Shown: positions 7,488 to 16,030 of the stretch, one piece after another
Layout of the letters: every line of letters begins with the position of its first letter
Position numbering within the stretch: the first letter of the stretch is position 1
NCBI GenBank assembly: GCA_016125255.1
Contig: WGMD01000003.1
Location: forward strand, 124,001 to 188,000
Origin: Planctomycetota bacterium
Lineage (GTDB): Bacteria > Planctomycetota > Phycisphaerae > Phycisphaerales > Zrk34
Direction: 5' to 3'
Length of the DNA: 64,000 bases
Translations under genes and position numbers: made by a program
Notes under the pieces: model-generated
Told to the model about the DNA's origin: nothing
The model's database searches: none
The model's input: only the letters and a program-made list of their open reading frames with translations

Positions 7488-8947
7488 AGATGCGAATGAG
7501 AATGAAACAGTTCGGACGGCAAACGGCGATCGCGGCGGCGATGATGATGGGCCTCAGCAGCACGGCGGCCCATGCGGCGCTGCTCTCGCAATACGTCTTT
7601 GAAGGCGCGACCGCCAAGGACGTCGTCGGCACGCGCAATCTCTCGGCGGTCGGCGCGGGCGCGACGATCGCCAACGGCGTGGCGACCTTCAGCGGCAGCA
7701 GCTCCAACTACATGACCGCCAGCGCCTTTGGCGGCACCGCGTACACCAGCTTCACCGTCTCCCTCTGGGTCAACACCGCGACCGCCAATCAGGGCGGATT
7801 CAAGGGCCTTTTCTCCAACAACACGCCCAATACCGCCGGGTTCAGTTGGCAGATCGACAACAACAGCGGCGCCTTCCGAGCCGTCAGCGAACAAGGCGTG
7901 ACCATCACCGGCCCGACCAGCGGCGCCGGCGCCCCCGCCGCCAACAAATGGCAGAACGTCGTCCTCCGCAAGGTCAGCAACACGTCCGCCGAACTGTATG
8001 TCGACGGCGTCCTCGTCGGCACCAGCACCTCCAACCTCGGCAACCTCAACTCGTTCCGCCTGGGCATCAATCGCAACAACGACAACAGCTACGCCGGCCA
8101 GTACGACGGCGTGCAAATCTGGGATTCGCTTGTGAGCCCGACGGAGATTCTCAACGCCGGTCGATACACCCCCGCCCACAGTTGGATCGCCGGCAAGGGC
8201 TCCGACGTCGGCGGCGACAACACATGGACCCCCGTCATCGGCGGTGAGAACATCACCTTCGACGCGGTCGAAAACCTCAGCGACTCGTCCCTGACCAACA
8301 TCAACAAGACGTACACCACGCCGATCGGCCAGGGTGCGACCACCGTCAGCAGCACCGTCTTTGGCGGAACCGGCGACGTGTCCTTCGAAATGCTCTTCCG
8401 CGTCGGCAATCTCACCGGAACGCACGTGCTCTACGAGATCGGTGGCAACGGCAGCGGCACCAGTCTGATCCTCGTCGACAACGAGCTGCGCTTCTCCACG
8501 CAGACCGGCTCGACCGCCAACCTCATGACGCTCAGCACGTCGCTCGACGCGGGCCTCATCAACAAATGGCTCGACGCCACCGTGGTCGTCACCCAGTCCG
8601 GCGGCACCGGCACCGCGATGCTCTATCTCAACGGCGTGAGCGTCGGCTCGACCTCGATCGCCTCGGGCTACACCGGTTGGGCCGGCGGCGACGCCTGGGG
8701 TATCGGCCGCATCGCCAGCACCCTCGCCGGTACGCTCACCACCGGGTTCACCAACTTTGACGGCGACATCGCCCTGTTCAACCACTACGCCTATGCGCTC
8801 AACGGCACCTCCGCCGCCGAGATCGCCGCCGAGCATCTGATCCCCGCTCCGACGGCGTTGCCCGCCGGGCTCGCGCTGCTGGTCCTGTGCATCGTCCGCC
8901 GCAACGGGTTTCGTCGTGTGGCGACGGCCGGCGCCTGTCTGAATTGA
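7484..8947 (+). CDS. secreted double-LamG protein with PEP-CTERM-like signal
   Basis: A 487-residue protein with a signal peptide ending at AAHAA, a first LamG-like domain (about 30-215; LLSQYVFEGATAKDVVGTRN, then FTVSLWVN), a linker (HSWIAGKGSD), and a second LamG-like domain (about 250-450; VSFEMLFRVGNLTG, NKWLDATVVV, AMLYLNGVSVGS). The C-terminal signal is IPAPTALPAGLALLVLCIV with RR. Unlike its paralogues it continues 14 residues past the Arg pair (NGFRRVATAGACLN), so the signal is atypical. The ATG overlaps the anti-sigma stop by four bases. It is closely related to the next gene, evidently by tandem duplication. Expected at the cell surface or in the extracellular matrix. Confidence 0.78.
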   Translation: MKMRMRMKQFGRQTAIAAAMMMGLSSTAAHAALLSQYVFEGATAKDVVGTRNLSAVGAGATIANGVATFSGSSSNYMTASAFGGTAYTSFTVSLWVNTATANQGGFKGLFSNNTPNTAGFSWQIDNNSGAFRAVSEQGVTITGPTSGAGAPAANKWQNVVLRKVSNTSAELYVDGVLVGTSTSNLGNLNSFRLGINRNNDNSYAGQYDGVQIWDSLVSPTEILNAGRYTPAHSWIAGKGSDVGGDNTWTPVIGGENITFDAVENLSDSSLTNINKTYTTPIGQGATTVSSTVFGGTGDVSFEMLFRVGNLTGTHVLYEIGGNGSGTSLILVDNELRFSTQTGSTANLMTLSTSLDAGLINKWLDATVVVTQSGGTGTAMLYLNGVSVGSTSIASGYTGWAGGDAWGIGRIASTLAGTLTTGFTNFDGDIALFNHYAYALNGTSAAEIAAEHLIPAPTALPAGLALLVLCIVRRNGFRRVATAGACLN

Positions 8948-8960
8948 AGGAGATTGAAGC

Positions 8961-10376
8961 ATGCAACGAATCGCAAAAACCCTCGTGTCCGCCTTCGCCG
9001 CCTCGGTCTTCGTGATCGCACCCTTGCATGGGGCGCTCCTTTCGCAGTACACCTTTGACGAGAAAGACGCCACCGACTCCGTCGGCCCCCGCGATCTGTC
9101 ATCCGTCGGGTCGGGCGTCACATTCTCCGGCGGAACGTCGACTTTCCCCGGCACCAGCACCAATTACCTGCAGACCGCCGCGTTCGGCTCCGCCAGCGAA
9201 CCGACCTTCACCGTCTCGCTCTGGGTCAACGCGTCGACCATCAACCAGGGCACATTCAAGGGTCTGTTCGCCAACAACAGCGGCGGCGCCTCCGTGGCCA
9301 ACAGTTGGCAGATCGACTCGAACAATGGGGCGTTCCGGCTCGTGAGCCAGAGCGGCATCGTCATCACCGGCCCGACCAGCGGCGCCGGCGCTCCCGTCGC
9401 CAACACATGGCAGAACGTCGTCCTTCGCAAGGTCAGCGCCAGTTCCGTCGAGTTCTACGTCGACGGGACGCTCGTGGGCACCAGTTCCCTGAACCTAGGC
9501 AACCTCAACTCGTTCCGCCTGGGCATCAATCGCACGACCGACAACAGCTACGCCGCGAACTACGACCTGGTGCAGATCTGGGACAGCACGGTGAGCGTCA
9601 GCGACATCGTCGCCGCCGGTCGCCTCACGCCCGCCCATAGTTGGATCGCCGGCAAGGGCTCCGATCTCAACAGCGACACGACCTGGCTGCCCGTCATCGG
9701 TGGTCAGAACATCAACTTCGCATCGACCGAAACCTACACGCCGACCTTTCAGCCCAACATTCCCTTCACTTACACCACGCCCGCCGGCACCGGAGCCGCC
9801 AACTCCGACACCGTCTTCGGCGGCTCGGGCAACGCGTCCTTCGAAATGGCCGTCCGGCTCGCCGACCTGTCCGGGCAGCATGTGCTTTGGGAAGTGGGCG
9901 GGGCCGGCAGCGGCACGAGTCTGATCCTCGTCAACAATGAGCTGCGCCTTTCCTCGCAGACGACCTCGACCGCGAACCTCATGGTCGCCAGCACGATCCT
10001 CGACAGCAGCGCGCTGAGCAAATGGCTCGACATCATCGCCGTCCTCAAGCCCGGCTCCGGCGGGTCCGGCGCGATGGACCTGTACGTCAACGGCGTGCTC
10101 GTCGCCACCAGCACGATCGGCTCGGGTTACTCGACGTGGGCCGGGGGAAATACATGGGGCGTGGGCGTGATCGGGACCGGCGGCAACATCGCCGGTACGC
10201 TCACCAGCGGTTTCACCAACTTCGACGGCAGCATCGCGCTCTTTAACCACTACGACTACGCCCTGACGTCCTTCGCCGTCAACGAAGCGACTTTCACGCA
10301 CCTGATCCCGGCCCCCGCGGCCCTGCCGGCGGGACTGGGCCTCTTGAGCATGCTGGCGATGCGCGGGCGGAAATGA
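8961..10376 (+). CDS. secreted double-LamG protein with PEP-CTERM-like signal
   Basis: A 471-residue paralogue of the preceding protein with the same order: signal peptide, LamG (LLSQYTFDEKDATDSVGPRD onward), the HSWIAGKGSD linker, a second LamG-like domain (GNASFEMAVRLADLSG), then IPAPAALPAGLGLLSMLAM and RGRK. AAGGAG lies upstream of the ATG with about 10-nt spacing. Blocks such as ITGPTSGAGAP, NTWQNVVLRKVS and NLGNLNSFRLGIN are nearly identical to the neighbour, so the duplication is recent or the copies are kept similar by gene conversion. Probably co-transcribed with the sigma and anti-sigma genes upstream. Confidence 0.8.
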   Translation: MQRIAKTLVSAFAASVFVIAPLHGALLSQYTFDEKDATDSVGPRDLSSVGSGVTFSGGTSTFPGTSTNYLQTAAFGSASEPTFTVSLWVNASTINQGTFKGLFANNSGGASVANSWQIDSNNGAFRLVSQSGIVITGPTSGAGAPVANTWQNVVLRKVSASSVEFYVDGTLVGTSSLNLGNLNSFRLGINRTTDNSYAANYDLVQIWDSTVSVSDIVAAGRLTPAHSWIAGKGSDLNSDTTWLPVIGGQNINFASTETYTPTFQPNIPFTYTTPAGTGAANSDTVFGGSGNASFEMAVRLADLSGQHVLWEVGGAGSGTSLILVNNELRLSSQTTSTANLMVASTILDSSALSKWLDIIAVLKPGSGGSGAMDLYVNGVLVATSTIGSGYSTWAGGNTWGVGVIGTGGNIAGTLTSGFTNFDGSIALFNHYDYALTSFAVNEATFTHLIPAPAALPAGLGLLSMLAMRGRK

Positions 10377-10410
10377 AACATGACCGCGATGCGGGAACAT
10401 CGTGACCTTC

Positions 10411-10467
10411 ATTCAGCGACGGGGCTCGCCCCGCACGGCATGAGGCGTGGTCACTTAAGTCACCACG
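10411..10467. repeat. palindromic repeats between PEP-CTERM and pseudopilin genes
   Basis: 10411-10438 contains the ATTCAGCGACGGGGCTCGCC variant of a dispersed palindromic repeat. 10444-10467 is a 24-bp near-perfect palindrome (GCGTGGT-C-ACTTAAGT-C-ACCACGC). They sit just before the pseudopilin start and could act as a processing or attenuation hairpin. Confidence 0.55.
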
Positions 10468-10481
10468 CCGCGCCGACGGCG

Positions 10482-11234
10482 ATGCGACGGCGCGCCTTCA
10501 CCATCGTCGAACTCCTCGTCGTCGTCGCCATCATCGCTTTGCTCATCGCCATTCTGCTCCCCTCGCTCGCCAAGGCGCGTTACAACGCCCGGTCGCTCGT
10601 CTGCTCCTCCAACAAACACCAGGTCGCCACCATCACCCTCATGTACGCCCAGGATTTCAAGGGCTACTACCCCAACCGTTTCAACGGAACCGTCTCGCAT
10701 CATCTGCCCTTCTGGTTCGGCACCGCCAGTCTATTCCCGACCTATCACACGATGATCGAAAAGTACTACGGCCCGTCCATCGAAAACAAAGTCCCCACGC
10801 TGCTCGTCTGCTCCGTCACGCCCGACGGCGTGCTGCGCGATTCGGTCGGCTGGCCCGGGTACGCCATCTATCGCGGCAACGTGAATCTCTGGGCGGGCTG
10901 GGACTGGAAGTACGTCGCCGCCAGCGCGTGCAATCCCGTCCTTCCTCTCGATCAGATGCCCATCCGCATCGGCGACGTCCCCCAGCGACCGCTCGTGGGT
11001 GATCTCATCGAGTACATGACCGGCGACTCCGTTAGCGGGTTCACCGGATGGGTCACACCCCACAGCTACCTCCCCGACTTCCACTACCGCGCGATCGGCA
11101 ACCCCGAAGACATCTCCACCGACCCCCAACCCTTCGCCCTCGGCGACGGCTCCGTCCACATGGCCGCCAAACTCCAGAAAGTCTTCCGAGACGACGGCTA
11201 CGGCTCCAAATGGTGGATGGCCCCCGGCGAATAA
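10482..11234 (+). CDS. pseudopilin-like protein with prepilin N-methylation motif
   Basis: A 250-residue protein starting MRRRA, then FTIVELLVVVAII. The basic leader, Phe6 and Glu10 (position +5 of the mature chain) define a class of prepilin-like substrates. Near the C-terminus ALGDGSVHMA is the terminal motif common in planctomycete pseudopilins. The ATG at 10482 gives a normal five-residue leader but has no clear ribosome-binding site. In-frame ATGs at 10440 and 10380 would give unusually long leaders that cross palindromic repeats, so the start is uncertain. It occupies the same last position as the pseudopilin in the left cassette. Confidence 0.75.
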   Translation: MRRRAFTIVELLVVVAIIALLIAILLPSLAKARYNARSLVCSSNKHQVATITLMYAQDFKGYYPNRFNGTVSHHLPFWFGTASLFPTYHTMIEKYYGPSIENKVPTLLVCSVTPDGVLRDSVGWPGYAIYRGNVNLWAGWDWKYVAASACNPVLPLDQMPIRIGDVPQRPLVGDLIEYMTGDSVSGFTGWVTPHSYLPDFHYRAIGNPEDISTDPQPFALGDGSVHMAAKLQKVFRDDGYGSKWWMAPGE

Positions 11235-11265
11235 ATCACCTGGCCCATACTCCTCCGGCGGGCTT

Positions 11266-11305
11266 CCTTCCCGATCCTCCCTCTCGCAGGGGGAGGCCGG
11301 GAAGG
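11266..11305 (+). terminator. hairpin after the right-hand cassette
   Basis: CCTTCCC-at-CCTCCC and GGGAGG-cc-GGGAAGG form a long stem with a small loop 31 bp after the pseudopilin stop. Only a weak T-run follows (GTATTTCG), so it is either a terminator or a member of the CCCTCTCCC repeat family. Confidence 0.5.
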
Positions 11306-11436
11306 GTATTTCGACAACGGCGACGCGCCCGACGATACGTGCGGCACCGTGCCTTTGTGAAACCCTCCCGATGCCCCTCCCTTCGAGAGAGTTACAAGCG
11401 GTTGCGTCCAGGCGTGCATCGTGCTTCAATGACGCG

Positions 11437-13347
11437 ATGAATACACGAGGCATCCTCCCCGCCGTGATTGCGTTTCTCGTGACTGCACTGCCGCTTCATG
11501 CGGTCGAGCCCTACAAGCCGGTGGCGCGCACCGTGCCCCCGCCGGGGATCGTACTTCCCGCGGCGGATCGGGATCGGATCGCGCAGGGGTTGGCGAGCGT
11601 GAAGGAGCGCATGAAGGGCGTCGACGAGCCGGACATCGAGATGCTCGTCAAGGCGGTCGACCTCGCGTTGGCGTTCGACGAGTTCTACAACCCCAAGGAC
11701 GCCGCCAAGGCCGACACGCTCCTTCAACTCGCCAACGAGCGGCTTGACGCGCTGGCCAAAGGCGAGCATCCGTGGGCGACGCAGCACGGCAACGTCGTGC
11801 GCGGATACCGCAGTGAGGTCGACGGGTCGGTACAGCCGTATGGGCTGGAAATCCCGGAGAATCTGGACCTTTCCAAGCCGGTGCCGCTGTACGTCTGGCT
11901 CCACGGCCGCGGCGACAAGGTCACCGATCTGCACTTCCTCGTCGATCGCCTGCACGGCCATGCCCCGATCAGTTCGTTCATCTCCGACGCCATCATCGTG
12001 CATCCCTTCGGCCGGCAGTGCATCGGGTACAAGTCCGCCGGCGAAGTCGATGTGCTCGATGTGATCAAGTCCGTGAAGGAGCGCTACCGGATCGACGACG
12101 AGCGCATCGCGCTGACGGGCTTTTCGATGGGCGGCGCCGGGGCATGGGAAGTCGGCGCGCACTATGCCGATCACTTCTGCGTCGTTCACTGTGGGGCGGG
12201 CTTCGTCGAAGTGCAGCGGTTCATGAACTACGACCTGGCGAACATTCCGCCCATCGAGCAGAAGATGTGGGGCGTGTACAACATCCCCGGTTACGTCCGC
12301 AATCTGTTCAACACGCCGACGATCGCCTACTCCGGCGAGATCGACAAGCAGAAACTCGCGGCGGACATCATGAGCGAGGCCTTCAAGGCGGAGGGCCGGG
12401 AGCTGCCGCACCTGATCGGTCCGGGCATGGGCCACAAGTATCATCCCGACACGCTCAAGGAAGTCATGGCCTTCGTGCAGGACGCGGTGAAGAAGGGCCG
12501 CGATGAGCATCCCAAGGAGTGGCACCTTCAGACGCAGACGCTGCGCTACAACCGGATGGGGCCTTTCGCCGCCGAGGCGCTGGAGCATCACTGGCTCGAT
12601 TCGCGCGTCGATGCGCATCAGGTGGCGGGCGGACAATGGGCTCTGACCACCAAGAACATCGCGGGGGTCGATGTGCCGGCGGACGGTGCGAGCATCGTGC
12701 GGTGTCAGATCGACGCACAGCCGGTCGAAGCGCCGGTCGCGCCGGGCGTCGATCATGCGACGTTCTGGAAGCGCGACGGCCAATGGCAGCCGGGCGTGTT
12801 CGACGCTTCGCCGCGCAAGCGGCCGGGTCAACAGGGGCCCATCGATGACGCCTTCATGGACCCGTTCCTCCTCGTGACGCCGACGGGTCGGAGCGACAAT
12901 GCGCTTTTTGAGCAGTGGATGAACTTCGAGCTCGACCACGCCCGCACGCACTGGCGCGCCGTCTTCCGCGGCGACATGCGCACCAAGAATGACGCCGACG
13001 TCACCGCCGACGACATTAAGAACTACCACCTCGTGCTCTTCGGCGACGAAAAATCCAACAAGCTCATCGCGCAAATCGCCGGGAAATTGCCGATGAAAAT
13101 CGTCGACGGCGATCGCGTGAATCTGATGATCTATCCCAATCCGCTCAACCCCCGGAAGTATGTGGTGTTGAATTCCGGGCCGACGTTCCGGGAGGCGGAC
13201 GATCTGAACAACTCGCTTCAGAACCCCAAGCTCGGCGACTGGGCCGGGATCGACATGACCGTCAGCCCGGATCAGAAGTATCCCGGCAAGGTGATCGAAG
13301 CGGGCGTGTTCGACGAGCACTGGCAGCTTGTCGGCCCGGTGAAGTGA
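11437..13347 (+). CDS. secreted alpha/beta hydrolase (prolyl-oligopeptidase / esterase type)
   Basis: A 636-residue protein with a signal peptide (MNTRGILPAVIAFLVTALPL, cleavage near HAVE). Residues about 145-370 form an alpha/beta-hydrolase domain: LYVWLHGRGD carries the oxyanion-side HG motif and GFSMGG (Ser230) is the nucleophile elbow. A candidate His follows in GPGMGHKYHP and a candidate Asp near SGEIDKQ. The remaining 260 residues are a beta-rich C-terminal part of unknown role, with repeated interruptions of the active-site fold ruled out. The start was set at 11437 because it begins the signal peptide. Substrate unknown; peptidase S9-like and polyhydroxybutyrate-depolymerase-like esterases share this core. 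Confidence 0.7.
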   Translation: MNTRGILPAVIAFLVTALPLHAVEPYKPVARTVPPPGIVLPAADRDRIAQGLASVKERMKGVDEPDIEMLVKAVDLALAFDEFYNPKDAAKADTLLQLANERLDALAKGEHPWATQHGNVVRGYRSEVDGSVQPYGLEIPENLDLSKPVPLYVWLHGRGDKVTDLHFLVDRLHGHAPISSFISDAIIVHPFGRQCIGYKSAGEVDVLDVIKSVKERYRIDDERIALTGFSMGGAGAWEVGAHYADHFCVVHCGAGFVEVQRFMNYDLANIPPIEQKMWGVYNIPGYVRNLFNTPTIAYSGEIDKQKLAADIMSEAFKAEGRELPHLIGPGMGHKYHPDTLKEVMAFVQDAVKKGRDEHPKEWHLQTQTLRYNRMGPFAAEALEHHWLDSRVDAHQVAGGQWALTTKNIAGVDVPADGASIVRCQIDAQPVEAPVAPGVDHATFWKRDGQWQPGVFDASPRKRPGQQGPIDDAFMDPFLLVTPTGRSDNALFEQWMNFELDHARTHWRAVFRGDMRTKNDADVTADDIKNYHLVLFGDEKSNKLIAQIAGKLPMKIVDGDRVNLMIYPNPLNPRKYVVLNSGPTFREADDLNNSLQNPKLGDWAGIDMTVSPDQKYPGKVIEAGVFDEHWQLVGPVK

Positions 13348-13384
13348 TGCACTCCCCTTTCGAGAGAGAGGAGTCAGAGTTGCA

Positions 13385-14311
13385 TCACGCCGGCGAGGGG
13401 ATCGTCTCGATGACCTGCTGGATAATGCGGCTGGTCGTCAGCGGCGAGCCGTCGTGCATGTAGGTCTTGGCGATGACGCGGTGGGCGCAGACGGGCAGCA
13501 CATTGGAAATGATGTCGTCGGGCACGACATAGTCGCGCTGATGCACGAGCGCCGTGGCCCGAGCGGCCTGCGCCAGGGCCAGCGTCCCGCGCGGGCTCAC
13601 GCCGATCTGGAGCTGATCGCTGGTGCGCGTCCCGGCGGCGATGCGGATGATGTAATCGACGAGCGATTCGTCGATGCGGACATGGTTGACGCGGTCCTGA
13701 AGTTCGATGACGTCTTCGCGCGTCATGACGGGTTCGAGGCGCTGAAGCGCGGTCAGCGAGGGCTGCTGCGTGATGATGCGGGCTTCGTCCTCCGTCGAGG
13801 GATACCCGAGGTTGAGGCGCATCAGGAATCGATCGAGTTGATTCTCCGGCAGGAAGTACGTGCCCTCGAACTCGAAGGGATTCTGCGTGGCGATGACCAT
13901 GAACGGCGGGGGCAATCGGCGCGTCTGCCCATCGACCGAGACCTGCGCTTCGTTCATCGCTTCGAGCAGGGCCGACTGCGTGCGCGGCGTCGTGCGGTTG
14001 ATTTCGTCGGCGAGCAGGATGTTCGAAAAGATCGGCCCGGGCTTGAAGGTGAACTGCTCGGACTCCTGGCTGTAGACAGTCACGCCGATCACGTCGGCCG
14101 GGAGCATGTCAGGCGTGAGCTGAAGCCGGGCGAACTGGCAGTCGAGACTGCGGGCCAGGGCATGGGCGAGCACGGTCTTGCCCACGCCGGGCACGTCCTC
14201 GATGAGCACATGCCCGCGGGCCAACAGGCAAACGAGCAGCTTTTCGACGGCTGACTTGTTGCCCATGTAGACGCTGGAGATGTTCTGCCTCAGGCGTTCA
14301 AGACGTTCCAT
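13385..14311 (-). CDS. MoxR-family AAA+ ATPase
   Basis: A 308-residue ATPase. The Walker A motif is EDVPGVGKT (38-46), Walker B is ILLADEINR (98-106), sensor 1 is VIATQNPFEFEGTY, and sensor 2/arginine elements lie near IGVSPRGTLALAQAARA. These are typical of MoxR chaperones, which remodel or load cofactors into protein complexes, usually beside DUF58 and VWA genes. No such partner is adjacent here, since the neighbours are the convergent hydrolase and divergent gpsA. The start at 14311 leaves room for a TATAAT box at 14340-14345; a start at 14341 would overlap that box. Confidence 0.9.
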   Translation of the reverse strand: MERLERLRQNISSVYMGNKSAVEKLLVCLLARGHVLIEDVPGVGKTVLAHALARSLDCQFARLQLTPDMLPADVIGVTVYSQESEQFTFKPGPIFSNILLADEINRTTPRTQSALLEAMNEAQVSVDGQTRRLPPPFMVIATQNPFEFEGTYFLPENQLDRFLMRLNLGYPSTEDEARIITQQPSLTALQRLEPVMTREDVIELQDRVNHVRIDESLVDYIIRIAAGTRTSDQLQIGVSPRGTLALAQAARATALVHQRDYVVPDDIISNVLPVCAHRVIAKTYMHDGSPLTTSRIIQQVIETIPSPA

Positions 14312-14339
14312 ACAACCACTCGGAAATGGTGAGGTGGGC

Positions 14340-14345
14340 ATTATA
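14340..14345 (-). promoter_or_regulatory. -10 box for the MoxR gene
   Basis: The minus strand reads TATAAT, about 28 bp before the chosen ATG. No good -35 hexamer was found at 17 bp. Confidence 0.45.
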
Positions 14346-14390
14346 ACATGACGCGGCCACTTGGCACGCCGCCGCGGTTGGGTTCTAATG

Positions 14391-14421
14391 TTTAGCGAGG
14401 CCGCTTGCGGCCTGCTTCCTT
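14391..14421. repeat. dispersed palindromic repeat (GCGACGCCGCTTGCGGCGTGCTT family)
   Basis: TTTAGCGAGGCCGCTTGCGG followed by CCTGCTTCCTT; the core GAGGCCGCTTGCGGCCT is palindromic. Related copies lie at 10411, 30836, 40845, 55689, 55731 and 60261. This copy sits in the gpsA leader. Confidence 0.65.
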
Positions 14422-14436
14422 CCTGTAGGAGTCGGC

Positions 14437-15459
14437 ATGAGCTTCGATCGAATCACAGTTCTGGGCGACGGCGCGATGGCCACCGTTTGCGCCATGCTTT
14501 TGGCCTCCAAAGGCAAGCGCGTGACCATGTGGGGCCCGTTCGCCGAGCATGTGCATCAGATGGTGCAGACCCGCACCAATGAACGCTACCTGCCCGGGTC
14601 GCATCTGCCCGAGTCGCTGCATCTGACCGCCGACGATGACGAAGCGGTCCATCGCACCGAACTGATCGTCTCGGCGATTCCGACTCAGTACATCCGTTCC
14701 GTCTGGCAGCGCATCCGCCCGCACACCCCCCCTTCCGTCGGCATCGTCTCGGTCGCCAAGGGCATCGAAACCGAAACCATGCTCCGCCCCACGCAGATTC
14801 TCACCGATGTGCTGACCGACAACCCCGATGGCCCGCCGCGCCCGCTCGCCGCCTTGTCCGGCCCGTCGATCGCGCGCGAGCTGTCCCGGTGTCTGCCCGC
14901 CACGGTCTGCATCGCCGGCGATGACGAGTCGTTCATTCTCGCATTGCAGGAGCTTTTCACCACGCAGTGGTTCCGCGTGTACACCAATCCCGATCTGCTC
15001 GGCGTCGAGCTGGCCGGTGCGACGAAGAACGTCATCGCCATCGCCGCCGGGATTCTCGACGGCCTCGCCGCCGGTTACAACGCCAAGAGCGCCCTGCTTT
15101 CCCGCGGACTCGCCGAGATCGCCCGACTCGGCGCGGCGATGGGCGCCCGCTCCGATACGTTTTTCGGCATCGCCGGCGTCGGCGATCTGGCGACGACGTG
15201 CTTCTGCCCCGAAGGCCGCAACCGCACCGCCGGCGAAATGCTCGGCAAAGGCATGAAGCTCGACACCGTGCTGGAGCGCATTCAAGGCGTCGTCGAAGGC
15301 GTGCCGACGACGCGCGCCGTGATGAAACTCGCCGAGAAATTTCGCGTCGAAATGCCCATCACCGCCGCGGTGAACGATGTGCTCTTCGAAGGTCTGGACC
15401 CCATCGACGGCATCGCCCGCCTCATGAGCCGCGAACCCAAACAGGAACGCGTACGATGA
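14437..15459 (+). CDS. gpsA: NAD(P)H-dependent glycerol-3-phosphate dehydrogenase
   Basis: 340 residues, the usual length. It reduces dihydroxyacetone phosphate to sn-glycerol 3-phosphate for phospholipid synthesis in the cytosol. The N-terminal nucleotide-binding motif is VLGDGAMAT (8-16), a Gly-Asp-Gly variant of the common GAGxWG. LSGPSIARE (140-148) and GATKNVIAIAAGI with Lys197 are the family signatures, and GVGDLATTCF closes the substrate site. The start has AGGAG with a good spacing. The stop overlaps a tiny Cys-rich frame (see findings), and the acetyltransferase gene follows within 25 bp. Confidence 0.93.
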   Translation: MSFDRITVLGDGAMATVCAMLLASKGKRVTMWGPFAEHVHQMVQTRTNERYLPGSHLPESLHLTADDDEAVHRTELIVSAIPTQYIRSVWQRIRPHTPPSVGIVSVAKGIETETMLRPTQILTDVLTDNPDGPPRPLAALSGPSIARELSRCLPATVCIAGDDESFILALQELFTTQWFRVYTNPDLLGVELAGATKNVIAIAAGILDGLAAGYNAKSALLSRGLAEIARLGAAMGARSDTFFGIAGVGDLATTCFCPEGRNRTAGEMLGKGMKLDTVLERIQGVVEGVPTTRAVMKLAEKFRVEMPITAAVNDVLFEGLDPIDGIARLMSREPKQERVR

Positions 15460-15484
15460 GCAACTGTTGCGGGTCCAAAGCGTC

Positions 15485-16030
15485 ATGCCCCAAACGCGCA
15501 TCATCTATGAAACCCAGCGCCTTCTGCTGCGGCAGATGACGCCCGACGACGCTGCGCTCTGGCATGGCATTCTCAGTGATGCGCAGGCGATGCGTTTTTA
15601 TCCGAGGGTTTACACGCGGGACGAAGCGGACGAGTGGACCGCGAAGAATCTCCGCCGCTATGAGCGCGACGGCGTGGGGCTTTGGGTGGCGCAGCGTCGT
15701 GACGATCGGCAATTCGTCGGCGTGTGCGGCATCACCATTCAGTTCATCGACGGCGTCGGCGAACACGAAATCGGCTACCAGATGCTCCCGGCCTTCTGGC
15801 GTCAGGGCTACGCCACCGAGGCCGCCGCCGGGGCTCGCGATTACGGGTTCACCACGCTGGGGCTTCGCCGGCTGGTGTCATGGATGGGGCCCGACAATCT
15901 GCCGTCGCGCCGCGTCGCTGAGAAGGTCGGAATGACGCTCGAAAAGCAGACGATCCAAGCGACCAGCGGCAAGCCGCACGTCGTTTACGCCATACGCCCC
16001 GCCGCCGGGCGTGCCGAAGGCCTATGGTGA
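15485..16030 (+). CDS. GNAT-family N-acetyltransferase (RimJ/RimL-like)
   Basis: A 181-residue protein with ETQRLLLRQMTPDD at the N-terminus, the usual opening of RimJ/RimL-type GNAT proteins. FVGVCGITIQF (beta-4) and GYQMLPAFWRQGYATEAAAG provide the acetyl-CoA pyrophosphate loop (R/Q-x-x-G-x-A type: RQGYAT). PDNLPSRRVAEKVGM is the conserved C-terminal helix. Acceptor unknown; ribosomal protein N-termini or small amines are typical. The ATG at 15485 was chosen over a TTG at 15467. Likely transcribed with gpsA. Confidence 0.85.
   Translation: MPQTRIIYETQRLLLRQMTPDDAALWHGILSDAQAMRFYPRVYTRDEADEWTAKNLRRYERDGVGLWVAQRRDDRQFVGVCGITIQFIDGVGEHEIGYQMLPAFWRQGYATEAAAGARDYGFTTLGLRRLVSWMGPDNLPSRRVAEKVGMTLEKQTIQATSGKPHVVYAIRPAAGRAEGLW

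Noticed and set aside
7439..9163. Minus-strand open frame of 574 residues
   Set aside because: Antisense to the LamG protein genes; a compositional shadow.
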